A stretch of DNA of 64,000 nucleotides, taken from assembly GCA_963978545.1 (NCBI GenBank), contig OZ021727.1, positions 52,464,487-52,528,486 on the forward strand. The letters are read 5' to 3'. The notes under the pieces are model-generated. The model was not told where the DNA came from and made no database searches. It worked only from the letters and a program-made list of their open reading frames with translations. Made by a program: the position numbers and the translations under genes. This document shows, in pieces, positions 36,901 to 49,355 of this stretch. Source of the DNA: Linyphia triangularis (lineage: Eukaryota > Arthropoda > Arachnida > Araneae > Linyphiidae). Within the stretch, counting starts at the first letter, position 1. The number at the start of each line of letters is the position of its first letter.

Positions 36901-37689
36901 AATAAATTGAAAAGATGCTTGTCATAAGGTAAGGAAAAATAAAAAAATTGGAGATAAAGAAAACTAATGTCCATAACAAATTTTATTACATTATTTTTCA
37001 AATTGATAATATTCTACAGATTCAAATATTCTACAGATTAGGAACTATTGGGATCTAACAAATCATTTAGTATAATTGCAAATTGTATGTACTTTTCACA
37101 AAAGATATGGTCCATGTGTAGTATGAAGAGACTAAATGAAAATGTAATATCAATGCGCTAAACGTACACCAAATACATATTTGAAAAAGTTATGCTTCAT
37201 CAAGTAATTGCATTGGAAAATCACCAACAATTAAATCCAGATATAGCAAACTGCTTAGCCAAGGCAAACCTAAGACAGAAGTTGTTAGTTTTAAGATAAA
37301 TAGATCAAGCCAGCAATAGAGTAAACCATTTATCTATATATTTGGCTCAATCTTCCTAAAATCCACAAAAATCCAACTTTATGTTCCTTTCTTAGTAGTT
37401 AAATTAAAGGAGATTTTTAAAATGCATCACAATATCAGGCTATGAAACCTTTTAAAGGTGACTGTTATTTTTACAGTAATCCATTATGAGATATTTTCAC
37501 AAACAGTAATTGATTTTTACTGAAAAAAAATAGAGTTGATAAAATACATTTTACTGGTAAGAAATAATAATATATTTTCGAATTATTTTTTTTCCTGTCA
37601 AGGACTATATTTTTTTAGTTATAAGTTTTTTAATTAAAACTAATCCTACAGATATATATACCCTCGATGACACAGTTTAAAGTAAACAG

Positions 37690-38130
37690 ACATATTCTCT
37701 TTAGAAACAACAGAACGTTTACACAGTTTTGTTGACGTTTAGGTAATTTACCTTATATGTTGTTCTAAGTAAACATTTACTTCCCTTAACTAAAAAATAC
37801 GTGTTACTTCTGTGTCAACAAGGACGTGCTTTGTTTCCAATTTATCGGCAAAAAGTTCAGAAATGACAGATTGCTCTGCCAGTCTTACAAAAAATAAAAT
37901 AAATGTGATTGCCTCGAATCGCTTAGACGACACGAAAACAGGAATCACGGCTCTGGATTTCAGAGATTTTTTTCCCCTTCTTTTTCCTTTTCTTCCAATA
38001 ACTTTGCCTCATTTTATTTCTGGCGCCTGTTCTGATTTCCACTTTAATCGGGTATAACTAGCGCTTGTGGTATAAATGACATGGGAATATATTGTTGTGA
38101 TTGATGGCGGCTATCTGCCGAGGAAGAACA
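37690..38130. other. Less AT-rich non-coding island in intron 1
   Basis: The block includes GGATTTCAGAG, a CT-rich tract, GGCGCCTG and TGATGGCGGC, and is less AT-rich than its flanks. The 81-codon plus-strand frame at 37812-38057 has no recognisable motif. It is a candidate conserved regulatory element. Confidence 0.3.
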
Positions 38131-39881
38131 AAACATGAATTTTCATCTGTCTCCCTTACCATTGTTTTTCGAGCAATTTATGAACAATTTTAGGTAATTC
38201 TACTAATATTTCAAAAATTTGTACTTATTCTATTAAAAACTCATTCCGCTACAATCAATTTGAAATAAGAATACTTTTATAGTTTTATTTTCAACAATTT
38301 GTATTAAAAATGTGTGCATATTTTAATATTACAGTTTTAGATGTATTAATTCAAAATATTTACTGATTTTTCACAATTGCGACCGTTTTCAAACAACGTA
38401 TTTAAATACTTTCGGCTTTATTGACATTCCAAGCTTAAAAGATACAATTTACTATCGAGAAAAATTAAATAAATTTCATACTTATGCTTTTGGCCTTTTC
38501 GTAATTCAAAGGATGTTTATAAATATTAATAGGAAGCATACTTTTGTACAAATCTATAATGCATTAATATAACAGAAAAGTGAAAGTTAATTTTCATCTA
38601 ATAAATGTAACCTTGTAGCTGAACGTATTTTCTTTAGATTGAGATGAATATTTTCATACATGTACAAAATAGTTTGTATATGAAAACATAAAGCAAAGTT
38701 CAAGAACTTTCTACTTTATACACTTACCATTGAAATTCCATACAAAAAATATTTATTTAAATTAGGAAACTTTATATGCTACAGTTTGATAAGTGCCGAA
38801 TGAGAAAATAAAACGATTTTGCATCTTTCCTAATAATTATTTGAAGTATAAATATGTGATTTTTACCTTTCGTAGACTCAGTTGTGTTATCATATAAGGA
38901 ACACCATACGACAACACTATGAATATATCTAATTTAAAAGAGTTTGGTAGTATATATAAAAATAAAGAAGCTTTAAATTTCACTAAACAGGTAGTAGAGG
39001 TAATAAGATCTGCAGAATTTGATGTCTCAAACAATAATAATAATTGTTAACGAATGTGTTTTACTCACAAATAATATAGCCTTCAACTTATAAAAATTAT
39101 CATTGGTTTAAAATACTACGAAGTGTTATCAGTCTCACAGTACTGGCTACTAATTGGCAATATTATCTTTTTGAGTAATTTCAACATCATTACTATTCTG
39201 AGATTATTATTGCGAAACCTCTGATGAAAGTGAATGAAAGGCATTTTAAACTTTTTATAAATAAATTCACAAATGTATTTCGATTTAATGTAATGAAAAA
39301 ACAATACCAAATTTAGTAATATAAAAATTAGTAACTATAACTACAATTATGTCTATAATAACAATGAAAATGATAGCAATAACAATTATGATAACCCATT
39401 AATAAACCAATTACCAATAATAAACATAATATTAAGAAAAAAACTTAAAAAATATGTTCTTTTTATTTTCATAAAATTACATAGTATGCATTTTTTTATA
39501 AAACTATAACCCCTCCCCCTACTTTCAAGTTTTTATTTCCTTTTCATTGTTCCTAAATGCTGCATGTTAACAACTAAGAATACTTCGAATATTTTCCTAG
39601 AGAAAGCTCTCAGTTAAATTGTCCTAGTAAACTTTCTTATCTTCTTGAAACATAATTTACTTCTGAATTTTAAAGCATGCGTCTGTTTGACAAGTCTCAT
39701 AAACTTCGTAAAATATTTATGAATGGATGGAGTCTTATCAATGCTTCCTGATGGGAAAGTTTATAAGAGTGTTTGATACACGAATTCTTGTTTGAAGTAA
39801 ACTTTCAAGTTCAAATGGCATCGTAACTCTGACGTTCAACAATAAAATCAAATAGTGAAGGTAGGATTTATTGAGTGACTT

Positions 39882-39895
39882 GTTACCAAGGTAAC
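39882..39895. promoter_or_regulatory. X-box palindrome (RFX-type site)
   Basis: GTTACCAAGGTAAC is a 14 bp X-box: two perfect half-sites, GTTACC and GGTAAC, separated by AA. This fits the RFX consensus (GTTNCC N1-3 GGNAAC). RFX factors drive ciliated sensory-neuron genes in animals. It sits in a block (about 39590-39960) that is a little more complex than its surroundings. Confidence 0.55.
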
Positions 39896-41319
39896 TGTAT
39901 CAGATGAAAGTACTCCAGAATCTATATAATTGATTTATCTTATCCCAAGGTCTAATAAAGTTTATTAATATCTACACGCAACTCTTTCTCATCATATTTT
40001 ACCAATTTCTAGATGGCAAAATGGAAGTTAAAATCAATTTTTGAATATATTCTTAACTATATGTTTTGCATTTGAGTATGATAATAATAATATATTGATT
40101 TTTTATTTTTTTCTGTACATTTTATAATTTTTTAAATATTTTTCTGCTTTTTTTTATACTAACAATAAAGTGGAAATATGTTATTCATATAAACAAAATT
40201 ATTCGTTTGAGTTTTGGAACAGATTTTCATTTTAAATTCTATGGTTTTCGTAACACTGTTTATAGGCACATAAATAAAGTATACAAACTGTCTATTATTG
40301 GAGTTCTTTTTATTGGTTCTACCTTTTCATAAGTAATAGTTAAGTAGAAAGTAAACAATATTGATTCAAGTCGTTGATTAACTAATCATTGGAGGAGTTT
40401 CTTCTATAAATATCGTATTAGGAGTAACTTCTTTTTGTGGGAAAGTTTAGTGCAGAAAGTTTGTGGGATTACAATTATTGTAAAAAAATTGTATCTTTGT
40501 TTTCTAAAAAAGTGCAATAAATTACACTCTATACAGCTGTAAAAATAACATTTCATGGATATTTTTTTTTTCTGTAATACAGACCAGAATGATACTAAAG
40601 AATTTATAAGTATTTACAACAGAGCTTTACGTAAAATCCAATAGGAGAAGTATTAAGTTTTTAAAATCTCGTGTACATTTTCCCAATTTGGAATGAGTCT
40701 GGTTTGGTTCTGATGTGCAGGTTTTAATTTATATCAAAACGTTACATAAATATTTATATAATACTTAAATCAAAATACATTTTCCTAACTTATTTGACAA
40801 ATTTAATAGAATCATCATATAAATATGATATTTACTCTTCAAGTTAGATGTTAATGCTAATTCTTGTAAATACGGTTAACAAATATGACGCGTTAATTAT
40901 AATTTCATACATTATGCTTAAAATCTTACTCTGAAGAATCCATATTATTCATTAGTTGAACTTTATTTCTATCATGATGATATAATTATTTTTGCATAAT
41001 AATCCACAGTGACATCTGAATACTTGTTTCAAAATTATTCAAATAAATACATGAACAGTCCTGAACTCTTTTTTTTTTTTTTTTTTTGAAAAGTGAAAAC
41101 TTACTATATGACACGATATATATATATATATGTTTTTTTTTTTTTTTATCATTTTCTTTAAATAGGACATAAATGACTGAACACACTTGAATAATTATAA
41201 ATAAATAACTGTACAGACAGCATCGTATAAATGCAAAAATAGTTCCGACAGTTTATTTCAAATTCAAACATTTATTCCAATCTAAAATATATTCCTAGTG
41301 GAACCTAAAACATTTATTG

Positions 41320-41700
41320 TGCTTGCCAATGAATCAAACGATCCATAATCACTCAATAAGGATCTCTCGCTAATTATAATAACATAGCGGCATCCTCAAT
41401 TACTTAAACACGGCTTTTGTACAATCGGCCTCTCATTGCGCGAAGCAATTATTGACCAATTCCGCTATTCCGTCGCTTTGAGCCGGACTCGAAACTTCTA
41501 AAGAGGGCTGGTTTCATTATACCTGGTAATCCCTTCTCCCGAATGTAAATGATTTTGTGGTTGACTGCCACTGGAAACAAGTTACGTGTATGTTACTAAT
41601 TATGCCGAATGGACGGAACAGGCACTAATGGGCAAAGCCATCCACTCAAATCGTGAAACACTCAAGTGAAGGTTCGTTTACTTTTGCCATGTATGTTGCA
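41320..41700. other. Less AT-rich non-coding island in intron 1
   Basis: About 380 bp with near-even base composition inside a strongly AT-rich intron. It has no terminal repeats, no reading frame longer than chance and no transposon motif. Many TAATTA/AATTAT and CAATTA sites lie in it. It is a candidate conserved non-coding element for the Dscam-like gene. Confidence 0.4.
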
Positions 41701-41907
41701 ATAAAAGGACTTACACTAAGCATGAAAATCTGATGAGTTTAAGGAATGTTTTTGTTTAAGATAGAAATAATTTGATTGTGTGTATAATTTGTAGAACGGG
41801 CACAAATTGAATTATATGCAAACTATGTATTTTATTAGAATTTAATAAAGAAAATGGCGAGTAAAATGCGCAGTTAGTTACCATTGTAGTGTGCAGTTTT
41901 ATAAATT

Positions 41908-42120
41908 CAGGGTGTTCACAAATTAGTTGTACAATGGAGTTCCAAAGGATATCTGTATAATTACTATTAGCTCGGCTTATGAAACAAATTATTTTTCATA
42001 CAAAATGGCATGGTAAACATTAGTGAGTTGGGGAAAAAATAATGGTTTATTATACCTAGCTATTAAAAGTAGTATCAATCTATTTGAACTCCATTGCACA
42101 ACTAAATTTTGAACACCCTG
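41908..42120. mobile_element. mariner-type MITE, 213 bp, with 35 bp terminal inverted repeats
   Basis: The left end CAGGGTGTTCACAAATTAGT and the right end, read inverted, CAGGGTGTTCAAAATTTAGT continue as TTGTRCAATGGAGTTC in both, giving about 35 bp with only 3-4 differences. The right flank is TA, as expected for Tc1/mariner insertion; the left flank is TT and may have mutated. There is no coding capacity. Confidence 0.85.
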
Positions 42121-43518
42121 TATATATACATATTTTTATTTTTTTATTGCTGTTTTAAGTTGTCAAAATCATTTTAAAGCAAAATAAAATTAAAAAATTT
42201 GTCTGTGAAGGACGGATACATATTTTCATTAATCTTTTAATTGTAAATAAATGCCCTACGAAAATTAATATTGTAAAATAATTATGTAATTTTTATCCTA
42301 AGTTAAAAAATATTTTTAATTATTATCTTATTTCAAATAATTTTATCGTAAGTTCCAGAAACATGCTTCAGGATTAGACCCTTTAAATAATTGAAAATAA
42401 ATTTGAATATGTGGAATTGTGGATAGAGTTTAGATCTGAAGTTCTGAATGGAATACAATAAACTGAAGAATTGTGTTAGATATAGAAATTGACACGCTCT
42501 TGAATACGCATTTTCTACTCTCAAGCGATGCAATGTTATATTACTGATGACAGCTAATACTAAACATTTAAATATTGTAAATTTAATACAAAAATAAACT
42601 GTCCGCTATTCGAATTAGATAAAACTCATATGTAAGGGGACAGTTATATAACATCTCGCCATGAATAAATTTGTTCCAATGAATAAATATTACAATGTAT
42701 TGAAGTAGTAAAACTAAGTTTTTGTATATGCTGTTTCCATTTTTTAGACATTCAATAAACAAAATAACTTTGAAGTTTACTAAAAGAAAATAAAACTTTA
42801 AAAGTTAGTTATGAAAAAAGTTTAATTCATTTTTCTTCTAACTCAAATATTTATTCAAATGTGTTTGGATAATAATACAGGGCGTTATTTGTATAACTTT
42901 AAACTTCAATATTTTATGCAAAATTTTTATCGTTTAAAAGAGCTGCTTAGTAAAAACCTGAATTTAACTACAAAAATTCTCTTAAATATGCATAAAAGAA
43001 ACTATACATTAAATTAAATATGCTAACTCTGAAATCCAGACGTTTCTCTGTCAGTCAATAAATACAATAAAATTTGAAGATACATTTTTATCACTTTCAT
43101 TAATTTAATTCAACACATTATCTAGAAAAGACATACATTTTGTATGTTTCATTAAAGTGTAGTTCATTCAGGAAATTTAAAGGCTTAATCAGTACGGAAA
43201 AACAGTTGAGATTTATAAAGAAACCATTTTTAAAACTTTCAAGAACATGCCTGAAATTTAATTTTATAAACAATATTTATTCATATTCAGGCTATATAAA
43301 TGTGGCACGATTTTCTAAATCTTAGAACCATTGAATTGCAGTGTGAAACCGTATAATATAAATAATTGTTTATCAATATTCAATAGATTCCGACTGATGA
43401 CCATCATTTTCAGTTACCAACTGATACTGACAAGAAGGCATGTTAATTTTAAAATTCAAAAATTAATAAAAAATCACATACTTCTTTGATCGTTTTGCGA
43501 TAATGCTTTCAAGTTACT

Positions 43519-43519
<1 letters not shown>

Positions 43520-43553
<34 letters not shown>
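43520..43553. repeat. Poly-T tract (34 T)
   Basis: A homopolymer just before the left arm of the inverted repeat. Confidence 0.9.
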
Positions 43554-43555
<2 letters not shown>

Positions 43556-43560
43556 TTATC

Positions 43561-44287
43561 AACAACACCTGCTGTAAAATGTTTTAGAATTATACATTAA
43601 TATCTTCTACCGCCTCAAAGGCACCAAATTTTGAAAATTGAAGGCAACTTTTTAAATAAAAACACATTATTTTCGTATTACAATGAGGAAAGTGTAAACT
43701 TTATTCCAACTTTCAGACTTACAAATTACAAAGCATTATTGTTTGTAATCTTTTTCATATTGTTTTTCTTGCTTTTTTTCACTAAAAATTTTACCTTATA
43801 CTTTCTGGATTCTAGGGTTGCTCTATCCCTATTCTGCTGTCCAACTGCTTTTCCCGAGGCTTCAGTCTTTAGTTTAATAATTTATTCGACTAGTTGTGTG
43901 CGTGAAGGATATTTAATAAAATAGTAGCTGTCTAAACTGACATAAGTATTGCTTAAGTTCATTAGACACACACACACGAGCTAAACACTGAAGCCTCCGT
44001 AAAATCAGTTAGACCGCAGAATAGACATGAAGCAACCCGAGAATTCAGAAACCACATGCTAGAATTTTTAGTAAAAAAAGGCAGAAAAACAGTCCAAAAG
44101 AGATTACAATCAATAATGCTTTTTAATTTGTATGTCTGAAAGATGGAATACTGTTTATTTTCACATTCAATGAGGAAAGTACAATGTGTTTTATTAAAAC
44201 AATTGCCTTTAACTTCCAAAATTCTGTGCCCTCGAGGCAGTAGAAGATATTAACGTATAATTCTAAAAAAATTTACAGGTGTTCTTT
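43561..44287. repeat. Long imperfect inverted repeat (arms about 315 bp, spacer about 95 bp)
   Basis: The left arm (about 43561-43880) and right arm (about 43976-44287) are inverted copies. Both carry AACACCTG, TTAGAATTATAC.TTAATATCTTCTAC.GCCTC, TTTTACTAAAAA and GAGGCTTCAGT. They are diverged, perhaps 70-80% identical, with small gaps. Weak frames of 97 (plus) and 85 (minus) codons read the same arm on opposite strands and end in the shared EASVFS; they are products of the repeat, not genes. It may be a foldback element or two copies of one repeat inserted head-to-head. Confidence 0.75.
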
Positions 44288-44379
44288 ATAAAAACAATAA
44301 CTTTTAAGCATTATCTCAAAATGATCAACGAATTATGTGATTATTGATTAATTTTTGAATTTAAGCAATTCTAGTGAAA

Positions 44380-45450
44380 TTTTCACAGTTTTCGACCCAT
44401 TGAGGTGACATAAAACATCAATTCAGAGTTTTAAGATTTTACACACTTTTTAATAATGAGAGTCCATAACTTTTCCCCGCCACTGCTAACAGATCCAAAA
44501 TACTCCAACTTTTTGGGCCCGACTTTTTGAACATGTCACTGGATCGATACTATGTAACTTCTTGAAAAAGTGTGGGTTAGGATTTAATGATGTAGAAACA
44601 ACCCCATGCCATCACTTTAGGTAAATGCAACCAAACCTTTAAGATAGAGCGCGAATTTTCTGGTTCCCGAATTAAGTAGCTATGAGTATTCTTGATTAAC
44701 GTTTATAGAGATACCACCTTTGTATTCTACTAGACGGCAGCACTTCCTGAAGTAATACATTTTATACTTGTTTTTTTATTCATATACAGTATTCAATCAC
44801 TTCTTTCTATTTCTGTTTTCATAGACATGATTCATAAAATTTTCTCTATGTATTTGGAAACGACTTTTGTGAGGGATTTTATGATTATTTTTCAACAAAG
44901 TATTAGATCAACAGCAAATCCTGCATTTTCATTTTACTTAATGGACATGGTGAATCAAGAATAAGAGGTGGTTTAAACTTTAAATATTTGTTTTCAAAAC
45001 AAAGTCATTTACATGACCTAAGTGGTTCTTAATTGTTTCAATATTCAAGTACGAACTACACTTTCCAATTTAAAATGTTGTTCATCAGTCTAAAGGGTAC
45101 TCCAATTCCTTTCTGAATTCATCTTAAAGTGTGCAAAAACAATTATAAGAATTGGAATTGGTATCAAAATCATGTAAAAGCAAATGTTTGACAAGTACAA
45201 AATTATGAGAACAGAAACTTTGACACCTGAGAATATTCCTCAAGATCTTATAGACAATTATTGAATTTGGCCTATTTGACACCTCTGATACATGCTGGAT
45301 ACTACTTGCATTAACTTAAAAGTTGGAATATGTGTAATTTTTTACATGAAGCACAAACTCATCAGTAGAAATATGTTTTTTTCCTCTTCCAGACAACTTT
45401 TCTGTTTTTTAAAAAATTTTCGAAGGTTTTAATATTCATATGATCATTTC
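44380..45450 (-). pseudogene. Possible decayed Tc1/mariner-like transposase
   Basis: On the minus strand broken frames give pieces that resemble this group: NSERNWSTL.TDEQHFKLESVV (about 45135-45070) like the 'FTDE..F.LD.V' box, and PKVMAWGCFYI (about 44625-44590) like the 'VMVWGC.S' box. Stops and shifts are frequent. I see no terminal inverted repeats. The call rests on two short motifs in the right order, so it is tentative. Confidence 0.4.
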
Positions 45451-45635
45451 AAATCCTCTTCTGAGTACGAAGTTACCGTAGAATAGCTACTGCGGAGTAA
45501 TTGTTTTGGTAAAATAACTTTACTAACAATAACTTAATTCACAAATTTATCATCAATGCAAGTAGCAAGCACAATGGAAACAAAATATTTGCGAATACGT
45601 CTAGGTTTTTTAACAGCTGTCGCATGACTCGGAAA

Positions 45636-45672
45636 CATTATTATTATTATTATTATTATTATTTTTTTTTTT
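45636..45672. repeat. (ATT)n plus T run
   Basis: About eight ATT units followed by a T homopolymer. Confidence 0.85.
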
Positions 45673-47079
45673 TGCTAGACTCTTTCAAAGTAACACGCCC
45701 TCTAGGGGAGATGCTGTAAGCTCTTTTCTCTGAATGAAATTCTCATCCTTTCGTTATTTTCTCTGCAAAATTTTAAAATATCTTGATTTGTTTACCTGTA
45801 TCAAGGTTTAAAATATTATTCTTCGATTCTAGACACTCTGTATATGAGTAATGCCCCCTTCAAATGCACGTACTTTTCGAGTATATATTTATATTTATAC
45901 AATTTAAATAGAATATACAGAATATAAATGATTTCACTGCTATCTGGTATTAGAACATATAGAAATTGAAAATGTTATCCACATTTTTTATTTTTTTTAA
46001 ACATAAAACATATAACGTATTTTTCGAATATAAAGAAATAGGCAGAAATTTAGATTAATTCAAAGATACTAATCGCGAAATTATCTATGTGCGGAACCTT
46101 ACCTAGTACAGACACAGGTTATTTACTAAACACTAATTCGTTTTTTTTTCATCATAGACATATTTGAAAGGTATACAAATTTGAATCGTAAGAAAACTTA
46201 CATTTTTAACAACAATACCAACTTGGATATTTTTATCTTGAACGCTCAAATAAATATAAGGGTTATAAAACACTAAAGCATTTTAGAAAACACAATTTTT
46301 ATAATGCTTTGTTCATCAGACTGAAAAAAAAAATAAGAAAAAAATAAGAAAAAAAAATCAGAAACTAAGTGGCACATACGCTAATTTCTAGATCAACGAA
46401 AAATTCTTCTATTTCAATACGATAATTAATTTTTAATTTATTCTTCTAGTTGTGATTTAGACATTCATTAAATCATTTTAAGTAATAATTCCTTTATGTG
46501 AATATTGCTTAATTTATAGCAGTTGAAGAAAGTTTCTTGAATATGCTTTGAAGTTAAATTAATATTTAATTGTATCTTTATTTTATTATTTATTTCAAGA
46601 AAGTAAAGATATCTTCAAATTGTCTTTCTAAAATACATTTCTGTAAATATTTAAGCAATAATTAGTTTAACAAAGCAATAAAAAAGTAAAATTATTCTAC
46701 TCAGCCTAACTGGGGATAATTCCATATTTCATCTTTAATAAGGTTTGTCAAACTAGGTGCATTCTTGAGTAAATTACTTAACAATGCAATATTTCTGGTA
46801 CGATTAGTAATTAATGCTTAATTTATTGTATTTTATTTCACAATTCAATGTGTCTCAAATATAAATATTTAAGTTGAAACATTAAACTACAAATATTTAT
46901 ACGTGTTTTGTAATAGACGAAACAGATTATCCTTCAAACCCAATTGGCTTAAAATAAATGCTAATAAAATTGCATGTTCCACTGCGTATACATGTGATAT
47001 TTCCAGTCATCATTTATTCAATTTAATACTTATTCGAACTATCATTATACCCATATTTGAATGTTCCATGTGATTTTTG

Positions 47080-47320
47080 AAATGTAAGTCAGTAATCACC
47101 AAGGGAAATTTGCAATTTAGGTTAATGCGAGTAAGGACATCATGTAAGAATCAATCATTAATTACCAAAATGTGAGATGGAAATGACTCATCAATTTTAC
47201 AAGAGAAGACTCCACTAAGTAATGAGAGTGACAAGTTATTAATGACTTTTGCGCGTTAATGATTGTGTGAAGAATAAGTTTCGCCTTGCATTACAGTTAA
47301 CAGCTAACTGATAGTCTTTG
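47080..47320. other. TAAT-rich non-coding block in intron 1
   Basis: ATCATTAATTACC, TAATGACTT, TTAATGATTG and similar homeodomain-type core sites cluster in about 240 bp that is less AT-monotonous than the flanks, about 1.7 kb before the Ig1 exon. This could be an enhancer; the motif is common by chance in AT-rich DNA. Confidence 0.25.
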
Positions 47321-48897
47321 AGTTAAAGTGTTGAATAATTGATAATATTCTTACACTGAAAAATGCTACATTTTAGTTGATATTGTTTGCTTTTTTTAAT
47401 TTAAAATTGTACGATATAAAAATATAAATCAATGGAGTACAAAGCTACCAATAAAAGTAATACTAGAGCGCATAAATTTTAATGCACATTCATTTAAACG
47501 TGTATACTTAATTTATACGCTTTTTGAAATTAATATCAATACATTTCAATTATACAGACGAAAAATGTGCATGGTAAACCAAATTTAATGTTTAAAAAAA
47601 GAGTTATTTCACCTGAACATGTAAGTATGCTACTAGATGGTATGGGAATCTCAGTTCTGACAAAGATTTGACAATGATCTTCTATCCTCATCCTTCATGT
47701 TCAAAATATGCTTTATTGCTAAATTAGTTTTAATAATATGTTATTTTAATTTTATTCACGTGTTAATAAAACAATATAAAAGTGAATGAACAATGTAAGA
47801 TACTATAAAAATAGAAAAAGTATTAATATTTTATAAATTAGAATTTTTTCTAGAATGAAAATTTGTCCACTGACTAATCGTTTGCTTTTTTTCGTCCTAA
47901 AAAAATAAAGCATTACACATTTTTATTTATTTCTCATTGACATACATTTTAAAATTTACTATGAATTATTTTGGGAATAAATTGTCGATTGATGTTGCAA
48001 CATTATCACCAAAAATATATTTATGTAGTTGCTTCTTTGACAACTTCATTCAATAGACTCTCATATGTTTATAATTCATAAAAACACACAACGAAGGATT
48101 CAACTTTCACCCCATTAAATTATAAAATTTTGGAATATAAACTACATTGGTGAAGTAACGATACGATAGTGCATGCAGGTCTAAAAGACACTAAAAGGAA
48201 GGGTTCTGATTAGTTAAAACTCCTGACAATCCACAGAAAATGAACTTGCACTCAATTAGTGCAGACTTTAACCACCAATAAGGAAGTTTTAAAGATTGAT
48301 CTGCTTTCGTCCTTGAAGGTTACTGTTATTTAAAGACAGGCTGGTTATATGGTTATTTATAGTTATTTAACGACTATGTGCTGTTATTTAAAGACAGCAA
48401 CGCATTTCTGAATTGCGTTTTACACCTACAAATAGTATAATAAAATTAAAATTCTAAAACTTTACAAAAAATTATCGATTAAAATCATGCTATTTTTCTA
48501 CGATTCCTTACCTTATTTTATGTTATTGCCCAGGCTGAGAACACACCCCGGAGGTTTTAGAGCATTTTACTCCCCTTCCCTGGAGGAGTAGTAGCCTAAA
48601 GGGTGAACGGTAGGATACAGAGTAAATGTACACTATATTTCCGCTACAAACAGCTTTCCGACCGAAACAGCAACCTTTATTTTCAAGTTCATTGCTCTAT
48701 CCTCCATTCGCTATACGCCCCAATAAAATAATAAAATCTATTCCAGATATTACCACTCTATTTACTAAATATCTTTAATAGCTTCCATTTTAAATTTTCT
48801 CTCTCAATTCTGAATTTAAATATTATGTGACCTTACCTTATTTGAAGTATTTTTGCCATTTACGCTGATTTAATTTACGATGATGTTATCACTAATT

Positions 48898-48899
<2 letters not shown>

Positions 48900-48930
<31 letters not shown>
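48900..48930. repeat. Poly-A tract (31 A)
   Basis: A homopolymer about 105 bp before the Ig1 exon acceptor. Confidence 0.9.
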
Positions 48931-48932
<2 letters not shown>

Positions 48933-49034
48933 TCGCAACCTTTTAAAGCCACTTGTATCTACACATAACATCAAAGAGAATTCAGAATGCTCTACTTAAT
49001 GTCCAAATTACATGTAACGGTCAATTCTTTCTAG

Positions 49035-49355
49035 GTACACGTGCGGATTTTCAACAACGTGCTCCACGCTTTCAACAAGAACCTTCTAACCGTGTGGAGT
49101 TTTCCAACTCAAGTGGTACTGCTATCATGTGCGGTGCTGACGGCCGTCCACCGCCCATCATTCGCTGGGTGAAACATGACGGTGAAGTCCTGCAAGAACT
49201 TCCAGGACTGAGATACACTCGTCATGATGGATCACTCGTCTTCCCACCTTTTCCCAGCGAAGAATACAGGGCCGACGTACATGCCTCTGTGTACAGATGT
49301 GAAGCGTCGAATAGGATAGGCGTGATTGGCAGTAGAGATGTGCATGTAAGAGCAG
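49035..49355 (+). CDS. Dscam-like gene, Ig1 exon
   Basis: 321 bp, phase 1 at both ends, preceded by TTCTTTCTAG and followed by CAG|GTAGGT. It encodes about 107 residues: TRADFQQRAPRF, then EPSNRVEFSNSSGTAIMCGA (first Ig Cys), PPIIRWVKHDG (Ig Trp), LPGLRYTRHDGSLVFPPF, ASVYRCEASN (second Ig Cys) and SRDVHVRA. The EFSNSSG, PGLR, LVFPPF and SRDVHVRA strings are hallmarks of the first Ig domain of arthropod Dscam. Dscam is a neuronal and immune cell-surface receptor with 9-10 Ig and 6 fibronectin III domains; only Ig1 is in the window. Base composition is near 50% G+C, unlike its surroundings. The open frame reaches back to ATG 48953, but that stretch is intron. Which Dscam paralogue this is cannot be told from one domain. 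Confidence 0.93.

Larger units (their letters stand above)
33919..49034 (+). other. Intron 1 of the Dscam-like gene (15,116 bp)
   Basis: It is bounded by GTAAGT at 33919 and CTAG at 49031-49034. I see no further Ig-like coding block inside it on the plus strand. Most of it is AT-rich, with short random frames. Recognisable content is given separately: less AT-rich islands, an X-box palindrome, a MITE, an inverted repeat, a possible Tc1/mariner remnant, and T/A homopolymers. A protein-like but unrecognised stretch lies at about 37190-37300. Very long first introns are usual for Dscam genes. Confidence 0.7.

Noticed and set aside
36240..37300. Protein-like stretches in intron 1 (about 36246-36470 minus, 37190-37300 plus)
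   Set aside because: They read plausibly over a few dozen residues but match no family I know and have no splice or codon support.
43631..44219. Two small related proteins encoded convergently (97 and 85 codons)
   Set aside because: Their similarity comes from the two arms of one inverted repeat; composition is low in complexity and no domain is present.
48953..49034. N-terminal extension of the Ig1 frame starting at ATG 48953
   Set aside because: The stretch has intron composition, ends in an AG acceptor at 49034 and lacks a signal peptide; the phase-matched exon at 33867 is a better start.
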